In this document: positions 1 to 10,859 of the stretch, piece after piece
Layout of the letters: each line of letters starts with the position of its first letter
How positions within the stretch are numbered: the first letter of the stretch is position 1
NCBI GenBank assembly: GCA_949316235.1
Contig: OX438741.1
Span: 21,170,324-21,234,323 of the forward strand
DNA from: Oegoconia quadripuncta
Taxonomy: Eukaryota; Arthropoda; Insecta; Lepidoptera; Autostichidae
DNA length: 64,000 nt
Reading direction: 5' to 3'
Notes under the pieces: model-generated
The model's database searches: none
What the model was told of the DNA's origin: nothing
What the model saw: only the letters and a program-made list of their open reading frames with translations
Translations under genes and position numbers: made by a program

Positions 1-502
1 ATTCTTAGCAGAAGAAAAAGTCCGAAGTTAGTGCCGTCCGAATTTGTTTTTGTTAGAGAGTAGACTTCGAGGTTTGGTGCCAGACCGAATTGGCAGACAT
101 TGTGGATTTCGAGCAAGCGGTTAAATCAATTTATTATAGTTATAAGTTTTTTATAGGTACTGGGTGGGACTCAACGACCGACTTGTTATGTAACAGCTAC
201 CGACCTAAAATTTTCCTTAATTTTTATCATCAAAATAAACCATTTTTCATCATATGTCAACCCTAACTCACACATATGATATTATGTAGGTTGTACAAGC
301 ACCGTACGTGCCTAGTTTGCCATTGTAATAACAAATCGTTCATGGCAAAAAGATGAAAAATGAGTGACTTCTAGAAACATTAATAAACCTAGAATTTATG
401 CAAGTGTCTTTGACCTGATGGAGTTGAACTTCGCCAATGAATAACTTTGGTTAACTATAACTTGAAAGCGATGAAAATTATAGACATAATAATAAAAATC
501 GT
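1..502. other. AT-rich stretch, nothing recognised
   Basis: No long ORF, no tRNA-like box and no match to the repeat families seen elsewhere in the window. A short inverted repeat around catatg occurs near 255-280. Confidence 0.4.
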
Positions 503-1112
503 TATTTCACTCACCACAAATGAGAATTTAACAAAAAAATTTGATCTTAATAACTACATTATATTAGGTCCTTACCTATGAAATTGGCGTTTTGTATTCA
601 TTAAGACTGTTTTACTCCATACAAACATTTTTGTATTTTTTTTGGGAACGGCAATTCCAAATTTAGCTAAACTTTGTGTGTATTATCGGATAACATTAAG
701 TTAAATATAGACAGTGTTAATTTTTAAAAGTAACCGCTTTATAAAAGTTTCTGCGAATCTAAGACATAATATGGGAAGCTCATGAAAAGACCTGTGTTCA
801 AGTTTTTTTTATTATGTGATTTAGCTAAGACATTAAAAAATATTTCATGTCAAACCTTGAAAATATATTCTATTTTCTAAATAAAAAACAAATTTGGAAA
901 TAACTATAGAATCGTAGGAGTTGGTACATTATGTATGATTAACGAAGAAAAAAATCTAAAGACCTAATATTACAAACTCATTTGTGGGAGGCTGGTGCCT
1001 GTAAAGGATAAACCAGAATCACAGGTCAAGCCTCCATAGTTCCTGGATACCATTTTCAGAACACAGGCAAAGGAACTAGATTTTTAAGGGATAGTCGGCG
1101 GTTGTGTCCTAC
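503..1112 (-). repeat. LINE 3' UTR relic, split by a MITE
   Basis: The segment beginning ctcaccacaaatgag (about 510) and the segment 973-1112 (catttgtgggaggctggtgcctg) together match the contiguous sequence at 13310-13413. In that other copy they are about 50 bp apart. Here they are separated by the MITE at 559-972. The match is read by eye. It is the antisense of a LINE 3' UTR whose sense form ends in tttgtggtgagaaaataa. Confidence 0.6.
559..972. mobile_element. MITE family M1, copy 1
   Basis: It has near-inverted ends (attaggtccttacc at the left, aaagacctaatatt at the right). About 400 bp of interior match 17243-17665 along most of their length. No ORF is present. TA-like flanks suggest Tc1/mariner-type mobilisation, which is an inference. 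Confidence 0.7.
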
Positions 1113-1179
1113 CCAGTATATTATGCTACGTATTAATATACGCTGAACGTTCTATTTATTTCCTATTTAGGTTGATTAG

Positions 1180-1434
1180 ATGCCAATAAATAGTATAGAC
1201 ATTTGAACCTGCACATAATGCCAATAGGCTTGTGTTGTGGATACCAGATGGTTGATATACTACATAAATACATTTCTTTTTTGTAAATAAATACTTATTA
1301 TATATGAAAACATCCATAACTCGGGTACACATGTCCGTATTCATTATACAAATATATGCCCCTAGCTGGATTTGAACCCGCGACCTTTTTGGTATAGTGG
1401 TCAGACTTTCTAACCACTAAACCAAACAGGTCAT
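1180..1434 (-). mobile_element. SINE family B copy
   Basis: On the minus strand it starts with a tRNA-like head (gacctgtttggt-type start, B box with ttcaaatccagc). It continues with the family body (cgagttatggatgttttc, accatctggtatccacaac). Here the body ends in a degenerate tail. Six other copies occur in this window. Confidence 0.8.
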
Positions 1435-2251
1435 CATGCCTTTTCATCTAATAATTTCATCAACATAAACAGTAAATAGAATGAACCTTATAAGGTTATA
1501 ATCTATAGATTGACCTCGAGAAGTTATAGTGTCGAAAGTTATTTGACAATATTTGCACTTGCTTGTGCTTGCACATAAAGGCCTTCCAAAATGTACATAA
1601 TGGGAATATTTTGTAATATTTTTAATGGTGGTTTACTGTACCTCAATGTCTCTTCTTTCTCAATTAAAGGTGGCTGTCAGCAGTCCATCAGTTACAAAAA
1701 AACGAAAAACATAATATGACAAAAAAGCCCAACTTGAAAGTTTATCGGGGTATTATTGGGTCAAGTATGAATTTGACCTGAATTCAGAGTAATCATATAA
1801 GTTGGACACTGTTATCTTTTTAAGGTGACAATAGCCATCGAATTGACGACCTTCCGTATGAAGGTGAGCAAGGTAAACCCCAGAATCAAGGAGTCATAAT
1901 AAAAGAAATAATAATGCAAATGCTCTAAAACGGAAATCATCGGGATATTCAAAATGTTAATAACATAACGTATGTTTTATAACCACCTTTATGGTTTACC
2001 TTTTAACGTCTTCTACGTCAGCAAACGTCTCCACGTCGGCGTAGGTGGAGATAATTAAATTTCCTTAATGGGATTTCGGCACGCGTTATTGTTTGTTTAA
2101 AATTCTGCAACATACTAGTATATATATTTAATTATGTAATTTATATATTTCCTTTGTTTGTTTTATGAATTTATTTAATAGATGCGCAGTAACATCCAAA
2201 TGTAAAAATATTAATGATTATGATCAGCTTTGCACGCATTAACGGCGATGG
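1435..2251. other. Intergenic, nothing recognised
   Basis: AT-rich, with no ORF above background and no family seen elsewhere in the window. A short near-repeat (acgtcttctacgtcagc, then acgtctccacgtcggcgtagg) lies at about 2007-2047. Confidence 0.35.
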
Positions 2252-2605
2252 TTTTTTTTTAATGCACAACGGGTTGGTACTTGACCTCAATCACGCCTGA
2301 TGTTAAGTGAGGATGAGGTTGAAGGTGGAAGCGTGCTGACTCGGAAACCCCAACACATTTGGGGGATTGGCTATCTTATCTCTGACAACCTGAACACAAC
2401 AATGCTATCAACATTGTTGCTTGGCGGCAGATTTAGATAAGACGGCGGTAGCTAGCCAAGCGGACATTTAAAATGCCCTACCACCAACCAAACCGTGTAC
2501 ATAAACATGTACCCCGCTGGGGATCGAACCCGCGACCTCCGAATCGTAAACCCAACTTGTTTACATTGAGCCACGTGGGCGGTCACATTGAGCCACGGAG
2601 GCGGT
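2252..2605 (-). mobile_element. SINE family A, near full length
   Basis: Minus-strand tRNA-derived SINE. It has a tRNA-like head with B box ggttcgatccc, then a body containing ctagctaccgccgtcttatc. The tail region reads gattgaggtcaagtaccaacc and ends in an A-run (T-run on the plus strand at 2252-2260). The head is unusual because its first ~24 bp, agccacg(t/g)gggcggtcacattg on the plus strand, are duplicated in tandem. Confidence 0.9.
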
Positions 2606-2665
2606 TTCACCATCTGTCACTTGTGCGTTTCTGTATATTTCGTAAGGTGAACCATTTAAATGGTC
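2606..2665 (-). repeat. Family X fragment
   Basis: The sequence tgtcacttgtgcgtttctg then gtaaggtgaacc matches the middle of the longer family X copies at 18335-18632 and 41698-41945. It abuts the SINE head directly. Confidence 0.55.
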
Positions 2666-3239
2666 GAATGCTAGACGTAGGCCTCTCCCACAGAGCCCGA
2701 ATTTTATGAGCTTTTATTTATTATTATTGATAGACTAGCACTTTTAACGGATGCGTGTAGAAATCACTGCAATTGTGTTGGGACTAATTATTTTTTCAAA
2801 TATTTGTCCAGTCGGTGATGAAAAGTTCGCTGATGGTGACTGATCACTGACTGGTATTTATTCCACAGTTTTATTACTCGGTTTGATAGGAAGTGGTGTT
2901 TAGGCACTTGGTGAGAGTGATATAGCTTCATAGATTGTTATCTCAGTGCCTAGTTTTTGTTCCTCACAAATCCTACCACTCAAGCTTGCCACGTTGTATT
3001 TAAGAGGTTTCATCGGGTCCAGTGGCAGCAGCCGTCACTGCTACACACTAGGGACGAAAAGATTCCAAAATTAATATCAGTGACAAAAGTTTCGACCTAA
3101 GCGCTCTTAATTAATTTTACCCGGCCGAGCTTTGTTTGTGTAGGCTATGCGTATTCTAATGTAAATATTGGTTATTTCAATTCATATTTCCAATCATTCT
3201 TATTGATTTATGAGATTGCTATATGATCGGTCAAACTCC
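2666..3239. other. Unassigned stretch
   Basis: No coding signal. Two related segments, cacttggtgagagtgatat and gttatctcagtgcctag, hint at an imperfect inverted repeat around 2860-2990. The family is not recognised. Confidence 0.35.
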
Positions 3240-3450
3240 TCAGTCAACCGCCAATCAACTTCTTCTCCTTTTTTCGCGTCAATGTCAAAAATTAAAATGA
3301 ATGATGAAAAAGTAGACACGTCCATGGCTCTTTGGTTTGGCTCAAGAATGTCCTCTGTATAAAAAACTGAAGAGGCAAGGTTCGGCAACAAGTGTGCCAT
3401 AGATTGCGTGATGCCGCAGTCGCACTTGTCATCGGACTTTGAACTGGACT
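3240..3450 (-). pseudogene. LINE reverse transcriptase C-terminal relic
   Basis: The minus-strand translation contains DDKCDCGITQSMAHLL followed by a EDILEPNQRAMDV-like segment. This is the CxCG...H zinc-knuckle-like C-terminus seen in a class of insect LINE pol proteins. The same module occurs at 57446-57690 with cysteines and histidine in the same order (PCECGVSPQTMDHVLSCP). Only about 65 codons remain. It is interrupted at its N-terminal side by a SINE (3531-3861). There is no real start codon, so it is a relic and not a gene. Confidence 0.6.
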
Positions 3451-3530
3451 GGTCCGAGGGACTGCCAGATGGGCCAGGGGAGATCAAAATGAAAACCTGG
3501 TGGCAACTTTTCCGCAATGGGTATACAGGG

Positions 3531-3861
3531 TTTTTTTTATGCACAACGAGGTGTGATTGAGGTCAAGCTCAATCACATCTGATGTTAAGTGAAGATGATG
3601 TCGAAGGTGGAATCATACTGACCCGGAAATCCCAACAGATTTGGAGGCTATCTTATCTCTGACAACCGGAATACAACAATGCAATTAAAATTGCTGCTTG
3701 GCGGCAGATTTAGATAAGATGGTGGTAGCTAGCCAGGCGGACATTTAAAATGCCCTACCACCAACCAAACCGAGTACTTAAACATGTACCCCGCTGGGGA
3801 TGGAACCCGCGACCTCCGAATCGTAAACCCAATGCTGCTTACATTGAGCCACGGAGGCGGT
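3531..3861 (-). mobile_element. SINE family A, near full length
   Basis: Same head, body and tail as 2252-2605. The tail region near 3545-3585 is rearranged: aggtgtgattgaggtca is followed by its near inverse ctcaatcacatc. This gives a small fold-back at the 3' end of the SINE. Confidence 0.88.
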
Positions 3862-4420
3862 TATTATGTGTTATTATGGAACCTTTATTTTACATTTAAT
3901 AGCTCAATCCTGGCCTTAGATGGGTCTATGTCGAGTGGCTTTTTGTATATCATAAAGCTGTATCGGCTTTTGACGCATAACTAGATCGATGTAAGTTTAT
4001 TCCATCGAATTGACTACTGTTTCGTAAAACTCTAAAAAATTACATAATTTTTCATTCAAATTGCAAAGAACTCTACAGGAACGCTACAATCTCTGGAATG
4101 GCACTTATTTCTTTGAATGAACTTTAAAATTGCGTCCTCAAAACTTTTAATACTTGAGTGACTTGAGTTAACTTCCAAGTTCAGTCTGTCGAACCATGTT
4201 ATTACATGCTAACCACCTCTCAATCCGGGTAGAGTTATTTCTTGTAATAGACGGTAAGTAAGCGGTAATACAATTTTACAAGGGATATGTAGCAAGGATC
4301 TAAACGTTGTAGTATGTAGGTTTACCTCGTTGCCCAGGCGCAGTGCCGGATTTAGGTTACTTCAAACCTTTAGATCTCCATGCATGTGAGACGTATCTAT
4401 GACCGGTATAACCCCGCCGA
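3862..4420. other. Unassigned stretch
   Basis: AT-rich, with no ORF with coding character and no recognised family. Confidence 0.3.
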
Positions 4421-4640
4421 TAAATGTCCGCCTGGGTAGCTACCACCCTCTTATCTAAATCTGCCGCCAAGCAGCAATGTTAATAGCATTGTTGTGTTCC
4501 GGTTGTCAGAGATAAGGTAACCAGTTCCCCCAAATATGTTGGGGTTTTCGGGTCAGTACGCTTCCACCTTCGACCGCATCTTCACTCAACATCAGGTGTG
4601 ATTGAGGTCAAGTACCAAACCGTTGTGCATAATTTTTTAT
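4421..4640 (+). mobile_element. SINE family A, 5'-truncated
   Basis: The body from taaatgtccgcctgg through the conserved ggttgtcagagataag and gtgattgaggtcaagtacc to cgttgtgcat and a T-rich tail is present. The tRNA-like head is missing. Confidence 0.85.
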
Positions 4641-4805
4641 TATTATTTTAGTCTTTTCTGTATAGGTATTCTACAATTGCCGACTCACCTGCTCAGTATG
4701 GCAATTGGGGTAGTTTGTATCCAGTATTGAACTCGTAGCTTACATGAATAATGTACATAATGAATTTCCGCATTGTGTCAAAAAAATGTATTTGATTATG
4801 TTTGC

Positions 4806-5118
4806 GTGATGTGTACAAACATTTATTCCCGAGTCATGGATGTTTATACAAATATTTATGTATGTTTATCCATCATCTAGTTTCTATAGCACAAGCTTTG
4901 CTTAGTTTGGGACTAGATGATTGGCGTAAGTAGTGTCGATTCGGATGTACACCAATTAAACTAAACTTAACTAAAACCAGTTTTGGAGTGGTGCCGTCGC
5001 ATCGTACTGTTCCAGGGAGAAAGAGACAGTACTACTTTGAAACTGGTTTTAGTTTAGTTTAGTTTAGTTGGTGTACATCCGAATCGACACCATTGACCGA
5101 AATATTTATTATTATTAT
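4806..5118 (+). mobile_element. SINE family C, split by a MITE
   Basis: The body cgagtcatggatgtttata, agcacaagctttgcttag and gggactagatgattgg matches the other family C copies, but the tail is interrupted after gcgtaagt. The remaining tail (gaaatatttattatta) resumes at about 5099. The head is truncated. Confidence 0.8.
4936..5093. mobile_element. Hairpin MITE (M2) inside SINE C
   Basis: About 45 bp inverted ends, tcgattcggatgtacacc with aaactaaacttaac at the left and the complement gttggtgtacatccgaatcga at the right. They enclose a ~55 bp core. There is no coding content. The interruption of the SINE tail defines the borders. Confidence 0.8.
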
Positions 5119-5477
5119 TTTCTAGTTGAGGTACTGCCGGACATATAAGATAGTATGTCATATAACTCTAGTATTACGCCAGCGTCATTTACGACGGTGC
5201 CCCAAACTTTTTAATGGCCCATTATTTACAGGCCCCGGCTACGTGCCCCTCGGCGAATTGATTGTTCATCGTGTAACTTGCCGAGATTTATAGCACCTTC
5301 ATAACGATATGCTTATCATTACATAAAATTGAAAATTTAGAAAACCCACGAACTAAACAATTAATACGGCCATTGGACTGTCACGACGAATCTGACGTTA
5401 CCTACCTCATTAATTCAAATCCATCCAGCCGTTTCGATGCTACGAGGGAATAAAGATTTTTCTTATTTATTATTTAA
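5119..5477. other. Unassigned stretch
   Basis: Contains catccagccgtttcgatgc near 5420, a motif type common at the ends of dispersed insect repeats, but no assignable element. Confidence 0.3.
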
Positions 5478-5730
5478 TAATAATAATAAATATCCTTAGA
5501 CATACACACAGTGCCATTTAGTTCCACAGTAAGCAACTATAGGCTTGTGTTGTGGATACCAGATGGTTAATATACTACACAAATATTTTTTTTTGGAAAT
5601 AAATACTTATTATAAATGAAAACATTCATAACTCGGGTACACAGGTCCGTATTCATCACAAACAATATGCCCCTAGCGGGATTCGAACCCGCAACCTTTT
5701 GGTATACTTGCTAATCACTACACCAAACAT
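5478..5730 (-). mobile_element. SINE family B copy
   Basis: Minus-strand head with B box gggttcgaatcccgc, the body (gttatgaatgttttc) and a conserved 3' part (gcactgtgtgtatgtctaa). It ends in an (ATT/AAT)n-rich tail. Confidence 0.88.
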
Positions 5731-5765
5731 ATTGTTTTAGGGATAACAACATATTTATAATATTA

Positions 5766-5850
5766 TATAACACAATACAAATATCCTTTATTGTGTCCTA
5801 ATAAATATGGTAAGTACAATGGCGGCCGTAATCCCTGGGTAATAGGAGTA
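5766..5850 (-). repeat. LINE-type 3' tail
   Basis: The sequence caatacaaatatcctttattg on the plus strand is the complement of a caataaa...ttgtattg 3' end. A similar tail is at 32583-32640. Element body not identified. Confidence 0.35.
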
Positions 5851-6618
5851 AATAATGTAATTGCAGAATAAGCAGTTAGGTAAACAAAGCTTTTTATGAC
5901 TTATATTATGATACATAAACTATACAGTTATCCACAGAAATTTAAAAGTAAAATAACAATAAGTCAGCCTTTTTTATTGTTAACGTTGCGATATATACAT
6001 ACTGTACACATACAAATCCATCTGTGGTCTGAACATGACAGCTCCTCTGACCCCTGCCAGTTCGAGATCCACGTTTCTGGACTTCGAAAACATCGGCGTG
6101 AACACCGAAAGGAAACAGTCTACACAGGATGAGAATAGAGCAAGAGGATGGTGTAAGTGTCCGAAATATTAAAAGGGGCCTGTGACGTAATGACACGTGC
6201 CAATGACATGAAGCAGACTTACATAATAATTAACACGATAAGAATCCCACAACATATAAAAACATAACCGTCTCTATCAAAATACGTAAATGTGTGTATA
6301 AAATAATAATTTTGTAATATAAAAACTTTTTTTAAAAGAGCGACCTCTCGAGTTTTATGCTTGTTCTTCTCAGAGGAAAATTGCCTTTTGAACAAGCAGT
6401 AGCTTTAAAAATGTAAAATCTGACTATTTTAAGTGTACCCTGTGTACCTACAAAATAAAGAATTTTTTGATTTTGATTTTGTGTATCTTCGTATAACCGT
6501 ACGAACAATAAGTAGGTAACTAGAGAACTCGACTGAACTCGACTGAACTGAACTAAATTAATTTGAGATGTTGACCACAAACTCATATTGACTCAGCATC
6601 CGACATAGCAGATAAAGG
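5851..6618. other. Unassigned stretch
   Basis: Short overlapping ORFs occur on both strands at 5896-6196 but have no recognisable domain. A tandem duplication of aactcgactg lies near 6526-6550. Confidence 0.3.
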
Positions 6619-6702
6619 GCCGCCCCACCCTAACGTCTCCGTGGTAAACGTAAACGAGGTTTATAAAACGGAGGTTCCGGGTTCGAATCCCAACGGGTTA
6701 CT
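6619..6702 (+). repeat. SINE A head fragment (tRNA-like)
   Basis: gtctccgtggtaaacgtaaac followed by ggttcgaatcccaacgggtt resembles the tRNA-like head of SINE A with its B box. No SINE body follows and it cannot be folded as a normal tRNA, so it is called a SINE fragment. Confidence 0.5.
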
Positions 6703-7127
6703 AATTAATATTGCGTTTATATACCAAAATACCTCAGTGCTTGAAAACGAAAGTTGTTAATCAATGTGTGTTACCAGATTCCAGTCAAGTAAATGTTACA
6801 AAACCAAAGCATGCTTTAATGTTTTCGAATAACGCACCTCATCTGTAAGAAAAAAATATTTACAAAATTACTTTTTACCGTTTTCCGTCGCTCGCTCGAC
6901 TACAAATACAGATAGGTTTATGTTTATTTATTATATACGTTATATAGATTAGTTATGTATGTATTTATTATATACGTCAATGCCCGCTACTTCTTTCTTT
7001 AAAATTAGTTCGTTTATCACATTTTATCCTATCTCATTGTAAAACTAATTTAATTTTTAAAGTGCAAACCAACCATTATAATGTATATTAATTATTAGTT
7101 TTAATTAAACCATTTTTAATTAAATAA
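6703..7127. other. Unassigned stretch
   Basis: AT-rich with direct repeats of tatgtttatttattatatacg near 6918-6980. No genes seen. Confidence 0.3.
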
Positions 7128-7197
7128 TAAATAAATAAATATCTTTGCAAATACACACAGCGCCATCTAGTTCAACATTAAGCAACTAGGCTTGTAT
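7128..7197 (-). repeat. SINE family B 3' fragment
   Basis: Only the 3' terminal part, complement of gatggcgctgtgtgtatttgc, and the (aaat)n tail are present. Confidence 0.7.
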
Positions 7198-7621
7198 TAA
7201 AACTAATAATTTAAAAGAGTATCAGCTGTATAATCTGGTACCTAGGTACCTACACTATACTATCAGTAATCTATTAAAAGATTTCTAAGGCTACCTAAGG
7301 ATAACTAAAGGCCAAATTCATATAAATTACTAACATTTACAATGAAACTGTACCTTAATTTTATTGGACCCAATTTTCGGATGTAAAAAAAGGGACAATG
7401 TTTCAATAAAACTTACGTAATCTAAGTTACCTGAAAATAATTTCTTTTCAACGTTCTTTTGTTAGAGTATTTGTAAATTATATTAAAACATACTGAATAT
7501 CTTTACAATTTCTTCAAGTCGCTCAAAAAACTGCCAAATGGAATTACGTTGGGATGTCGCTGGATATCATTACTTGTAAATGTCTTAGAAAAGAAAAGGG
7601 ATGGGTATAGTTGGTAGACGG
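7198..7621. other. Unassigned stretch
   Basis: AT-rich, no coding signal and no known family. Confidence 0.3.
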
Positions 7622-7760
7622 ATTGGGTTATGTCTCAGAAGGAGGCGGCGGAGCGCATGAGGAAGGTTGACACCTCCGCTCACCTGATGCGCCGCAGGAG
7701 GCCCATGGCGCAAGCGGCTGGCCTACTGGTCCGTCGCTCAACAGGAGTGAGTACTCAGGA
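7622..7760 (+). pseudogene. R1-clade LINE C-terminus relic
   Basis: The reading frame from about 7624 gives VMSQKEAAERMRKVD followed by an arginine-rich segment. This parallels the C-terminal VMLQKEAAERDRERAD and Arg-rich tail of the R1-clade fragment at 42682-44434. The rest of the reverse transcriptase is absent. The downstream frame runs into unrelated sequence, so this is a relic of about 45 codons and not a gene. Confidence 0.6.
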
Positions 7761-7875
7761 TTGCCTGAGTGATACGAAATGTTACTTTGAGGCCAATGGT
7801 GTTTTAAAGAGAAGGGAGCAGATTTTCCCAGAACCATAGCCGACTGCAGTCGAAAATTGTCGGCTTCCATACTAA

Positions 7876-8345
7876 AATAATTATTTGTGCTACACTTAAT
7901 TACTCGTATTGAATTCCATCTTGATAGGTTTGCGTGGAAGAGATGATTTTTTTTTTTAAACGGTTCACAAAACTGGAGACAATTCACAATATTTTTTGTC
8001 TTACCAAACATTACGACATAATTAATTGAATGTATCCTACTTGATGTGAACACAGCATGCACACAGGTAAACAGTCTCAATACTTAAGAATAAAATAGGC
8101 TATTAACTAAATCAATAAAACGATACAAAAAGACCTATTTATAATTGTTGTACAAAATGATGTATATATATTAAGGATGATTAATCCTTAATACATATAC
8201 AACCATAGACAACTTTCTTAGTGGAAGATCTTAGTGGAAGATCTCTGATGATAGCTGTTAGCGATAAGGCCACCTAATTTGTAGTTTCTATAAGATATTT
8301 AAATGTAACTTCCTTATTTAAACAATAAAGCGTATTTGATTTTTT
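7876..8345 (+). repeat. LINE 3' UTR relic, interrupted
   Basis: Two segments (about 7876-7950 and 8215-8345) match the complement of 49147-49330, including gttagcgataaggc(c/a)gcc and the end aacaataaagcgtatttgat. In the other copy they are adjacent. Here ~250 bp of unrelated AT-rich sequence, with a local duplication of cttagtggaagat, separate them. Confidence 0.55.
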
Positions 8346-8479
8346 GAAATGTGGTTTCACAATGGTTTACTTTGTGTGGAACATAATTTTTTTGATCAAA
8401 TTCGGCTTTGGTTCCTTGGGGAGAGTTGTCCATAATCAGGAGCGGAGTCACCGGTAAACAGGAATTACACGAATTAACA

Positions 8480-8615
8480 ACCTGAATGAGGTACATAAAA
8501 TGAATGCCGTGTCGTATCAGGAAGTCAAAGAAAAGGCGGAATGTAGAGAAATATGGAAAGACTGCAACGAAAAGAGCATAGCTTTTAAATTGAAGAGACA
8601 GACATAGGTAGACAA
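8480..8615 (+). pseudogene. LINE pol C-terminal relic (SYQEVK type)
   Basis: Plus-strand translation has NAVSYQEVKEKAECREIWK. It matches the reading of relics at 52020-52200 and 59050-59235 on the minus strand. Those modules resemble the extreme C-terminus of insect LINE pol proteins. No upstream reverse transcriptase motifs are present. Confidence 0.5.
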
Positions 8616-8624
8616 ATAACCTCA

Positions 8625-8712
8625 CGACCTTTATCCCAAATGGATGGAGTCTAGTTGTTTTTTTGTGGAAACCCCCTTAGTCGTGTTTTGTGACACCCAC
8701 GGAAAGGCTGCT
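8625..8712 (+). repeat. Family X fragment
   Basis: cgacctttatcccaaatgg and ttagtcg...gacacccacgg match other family X copies (54606-54796). Middle part deleted. Confidence 0.55.
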
Positions 8713-9655
8713 TCAAGTTTGTTGTTAATTTTGAAAACTGAATTCATCCATTGTGGTATTCTAAACTGCTGTCTTGATGTTTTTCAGATTTTATGAGAGG
8801 GAGATAAACGTTAGTGTAAACAGAACAGTCTTCTTGGTATACTCGAAAATATGTGTTGTTGCGGAGTTTCTTGTCGCTTCTTCTCCCTAACCATCACACC
8901 ATGTCAAGCGATGTAGTTTAAAAAAAAATAACATGTTGACGTTCAATAACTGATATTTTTGTATCCTACATTGAATAAAATATTTTTGATTTTGATACTA
9001 AAGTAACATTTCGGTAATAGTTCGTAACATATCGCTTTTTATTTTACAACTCTGTCTATGCTTCAGTTATTCCCCTGAGATACTCCGTAAGAATGGCCTA
9101 TAGTAAAAAAGAAAACAAAATATAAGATAATTTTTTTTTGTTTCAACACGATTGAATTTTTTCGTTTTATATTCGACAGGATGGACATTAATCTCGTTGA
9201 ATATTGATATTTATTCGAAAATTCTCATTTAAATTCACCAATTCCTGCATCACGATCAAAGCCGTATCACCATGTTAAATACTCGTAACGTGTTTATTCG
9301 AGAGGTTTGATTAAACAATCTCGTACCTACTCTCGTAGTGATGTTATCATAAAATCAATTTTAATGGCTACCATCTGTCTTTGGAAGTAAACTTAGGTAC
9401 CGGTGTCTATCGTACACAAATATGTTATCTTAGATCTAAATGTGGCTTTGAATTTAAAAATGGAATATATAACGACTATGAACAGCCCGAGAGGTAAACG
9501 AGTTTTTGAACTAAACAATGTTTAGCGGGACTCACACTATGAAGGAACAAACTTGCGCTATCAAAAAAAAAATTCACAGATCTCATATCTGCCACGACCT
9601 TGGGGTATATGAAAATAAATTTTTAATTAACTTTAGTTATTGGTTCAAATACTAC
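8713..9655. other. Unassigned stretch
   Basis: AT-rich, with no domain-bearing ORF and no inverted or direct repeat recognised. Confidence 0.3.
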
Positions 9656-9981
9656 TTTTTTTATGATCAACGGTTTGGTACTTGGCCTCAATCACACCTG
9701 ATGTTAAGTGAAGATGAGGCCAAAGGTAGAAGCGTTCAGACCCGGAAATCCCATTTTATTGGGGGACTGACTAGCTTATGTCTGACAACTAGAACACAAC
9801 AATGCTATTAACATTGCTGTTTGGCGGCAGACTTAGATAAGATAGTGGTAGCTAGCTAGGCGGACATTTAAAATGGCCTACCACCAACCAAACCGAGTAG
9901 TAAACATGTAACCCGCTGGGAATCGAACCCACGACCTCCGATTTGAAAACCCTGTTGTTTACATTGCGCCACGGAGGCGGT
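9656..9981 (-). mobile_element. SINE family A, near full length
   Basis: Head with B box, body and A-tail (plus-strand T-run at 9656-9662) as in the other copies. Several substitutions suggest an older insertion. Confidence 0.88.
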
Positions 9982-10479
9982 ATAGCTTGAATAGGCATCA
10001 TTCTACAATGGAACATGTAAATCAGCCCTGTAAGAACTAGTATATGACGCCGACTGTACCTACTATTCTAATATCTAATGTGTAGGTACAGGTATCAACA
10101 TGAATCTTGATAATAACATGATTAGGGTTCCCGTGTGTAGAAACGGGACATGACACTTAACACGGCAATTTGAAACCGGCTGTCCCAGCGGGCCCGCAAA
10201 ATGTCTCGGCCAATTTGTTGTGGGACATTTTTAATGAGGAAATTTAGGAACGCGTGTTAAACTCTAAAATTTCAGACTCAAAAGACATTTGTAAAGCGTT
10301 TTAATAATTCGTTTCAAAGATTATACCGCTAGGGTCCGTAGATAACGTAATGTGGAAGTCGTTTGTTTGCCAATTTTTGGATAACAAAGGTGGTCAGTGC
10401 TTGTAGGTTCACATTTCAACTGAAATGCACACGTGACTAAATGATGTAAAAGGTTTTGAAATGTAAGTACAGAATTAAT
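9982..10479. other. Unassigned stretch
   Basis: No ORF with coding character and no recognised family. Confidence 0.3.
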
Positions 10480-10745
10480 GACGACCTGTTTGGTGTAGTG
10501 GTTAGCAACTCTGGCCACTTTACCAAAAGGTTGCGGGTTCGAATCCCGCTAGGGGCATATGTTTGTGTAATGAATACGAACATTTGTACCCGAGTTATGA
10601 ATGTTTTCATTTATAAAAAAGTATTCATTTACAAAACAAAATGTATTTATATAGTATATCAACCATCCGGTATCCACAACTCAAGCCTATAGTTGCTTAC
10701 TGTGGAACTAGATGGCGCTGTGTGTATGTCTAAGGATATTTAAAA
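10480..10745 (+). mobile_element. SINE family B, full length
   Basis: Best reference copy of the family. The tRNA-like head is gacctgtttggtgtagtgg with B box gggttcgaatcccgc. The body reads cgagttatgaatgttttc and caaccatccggtatccac. The conserved end is gatggcgctgtgtgtatgtc, then taaggatatttaaaaaa. Confidence 0.9.
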
Positions 10746-10859
10746 AAAAAATACATAAGTCTACATGGTGAATTAGAATTCGTGTAATTCCTCATAACTG
10801 GTGACGCCCCTCTTCATTACAAATAACTTTCCCCCAAGGAAATCTGGCCCTCTGACATC

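Noticed and set aside
7630..7839. Small Arg-rich protein gene at 7630
   Set aside because: The N-terminal residues match the C-terminus of the R1-clade polymerase; the remainder is random read-through.
10496..10560. Possible tRNA genes at the many ggttcgaatcccgc boxes
   Set aside because: Each is the head of a SINE with a conserved non-tRNA body and tail. The acceptor stems do not close, and the same heads recur in dozens of places.
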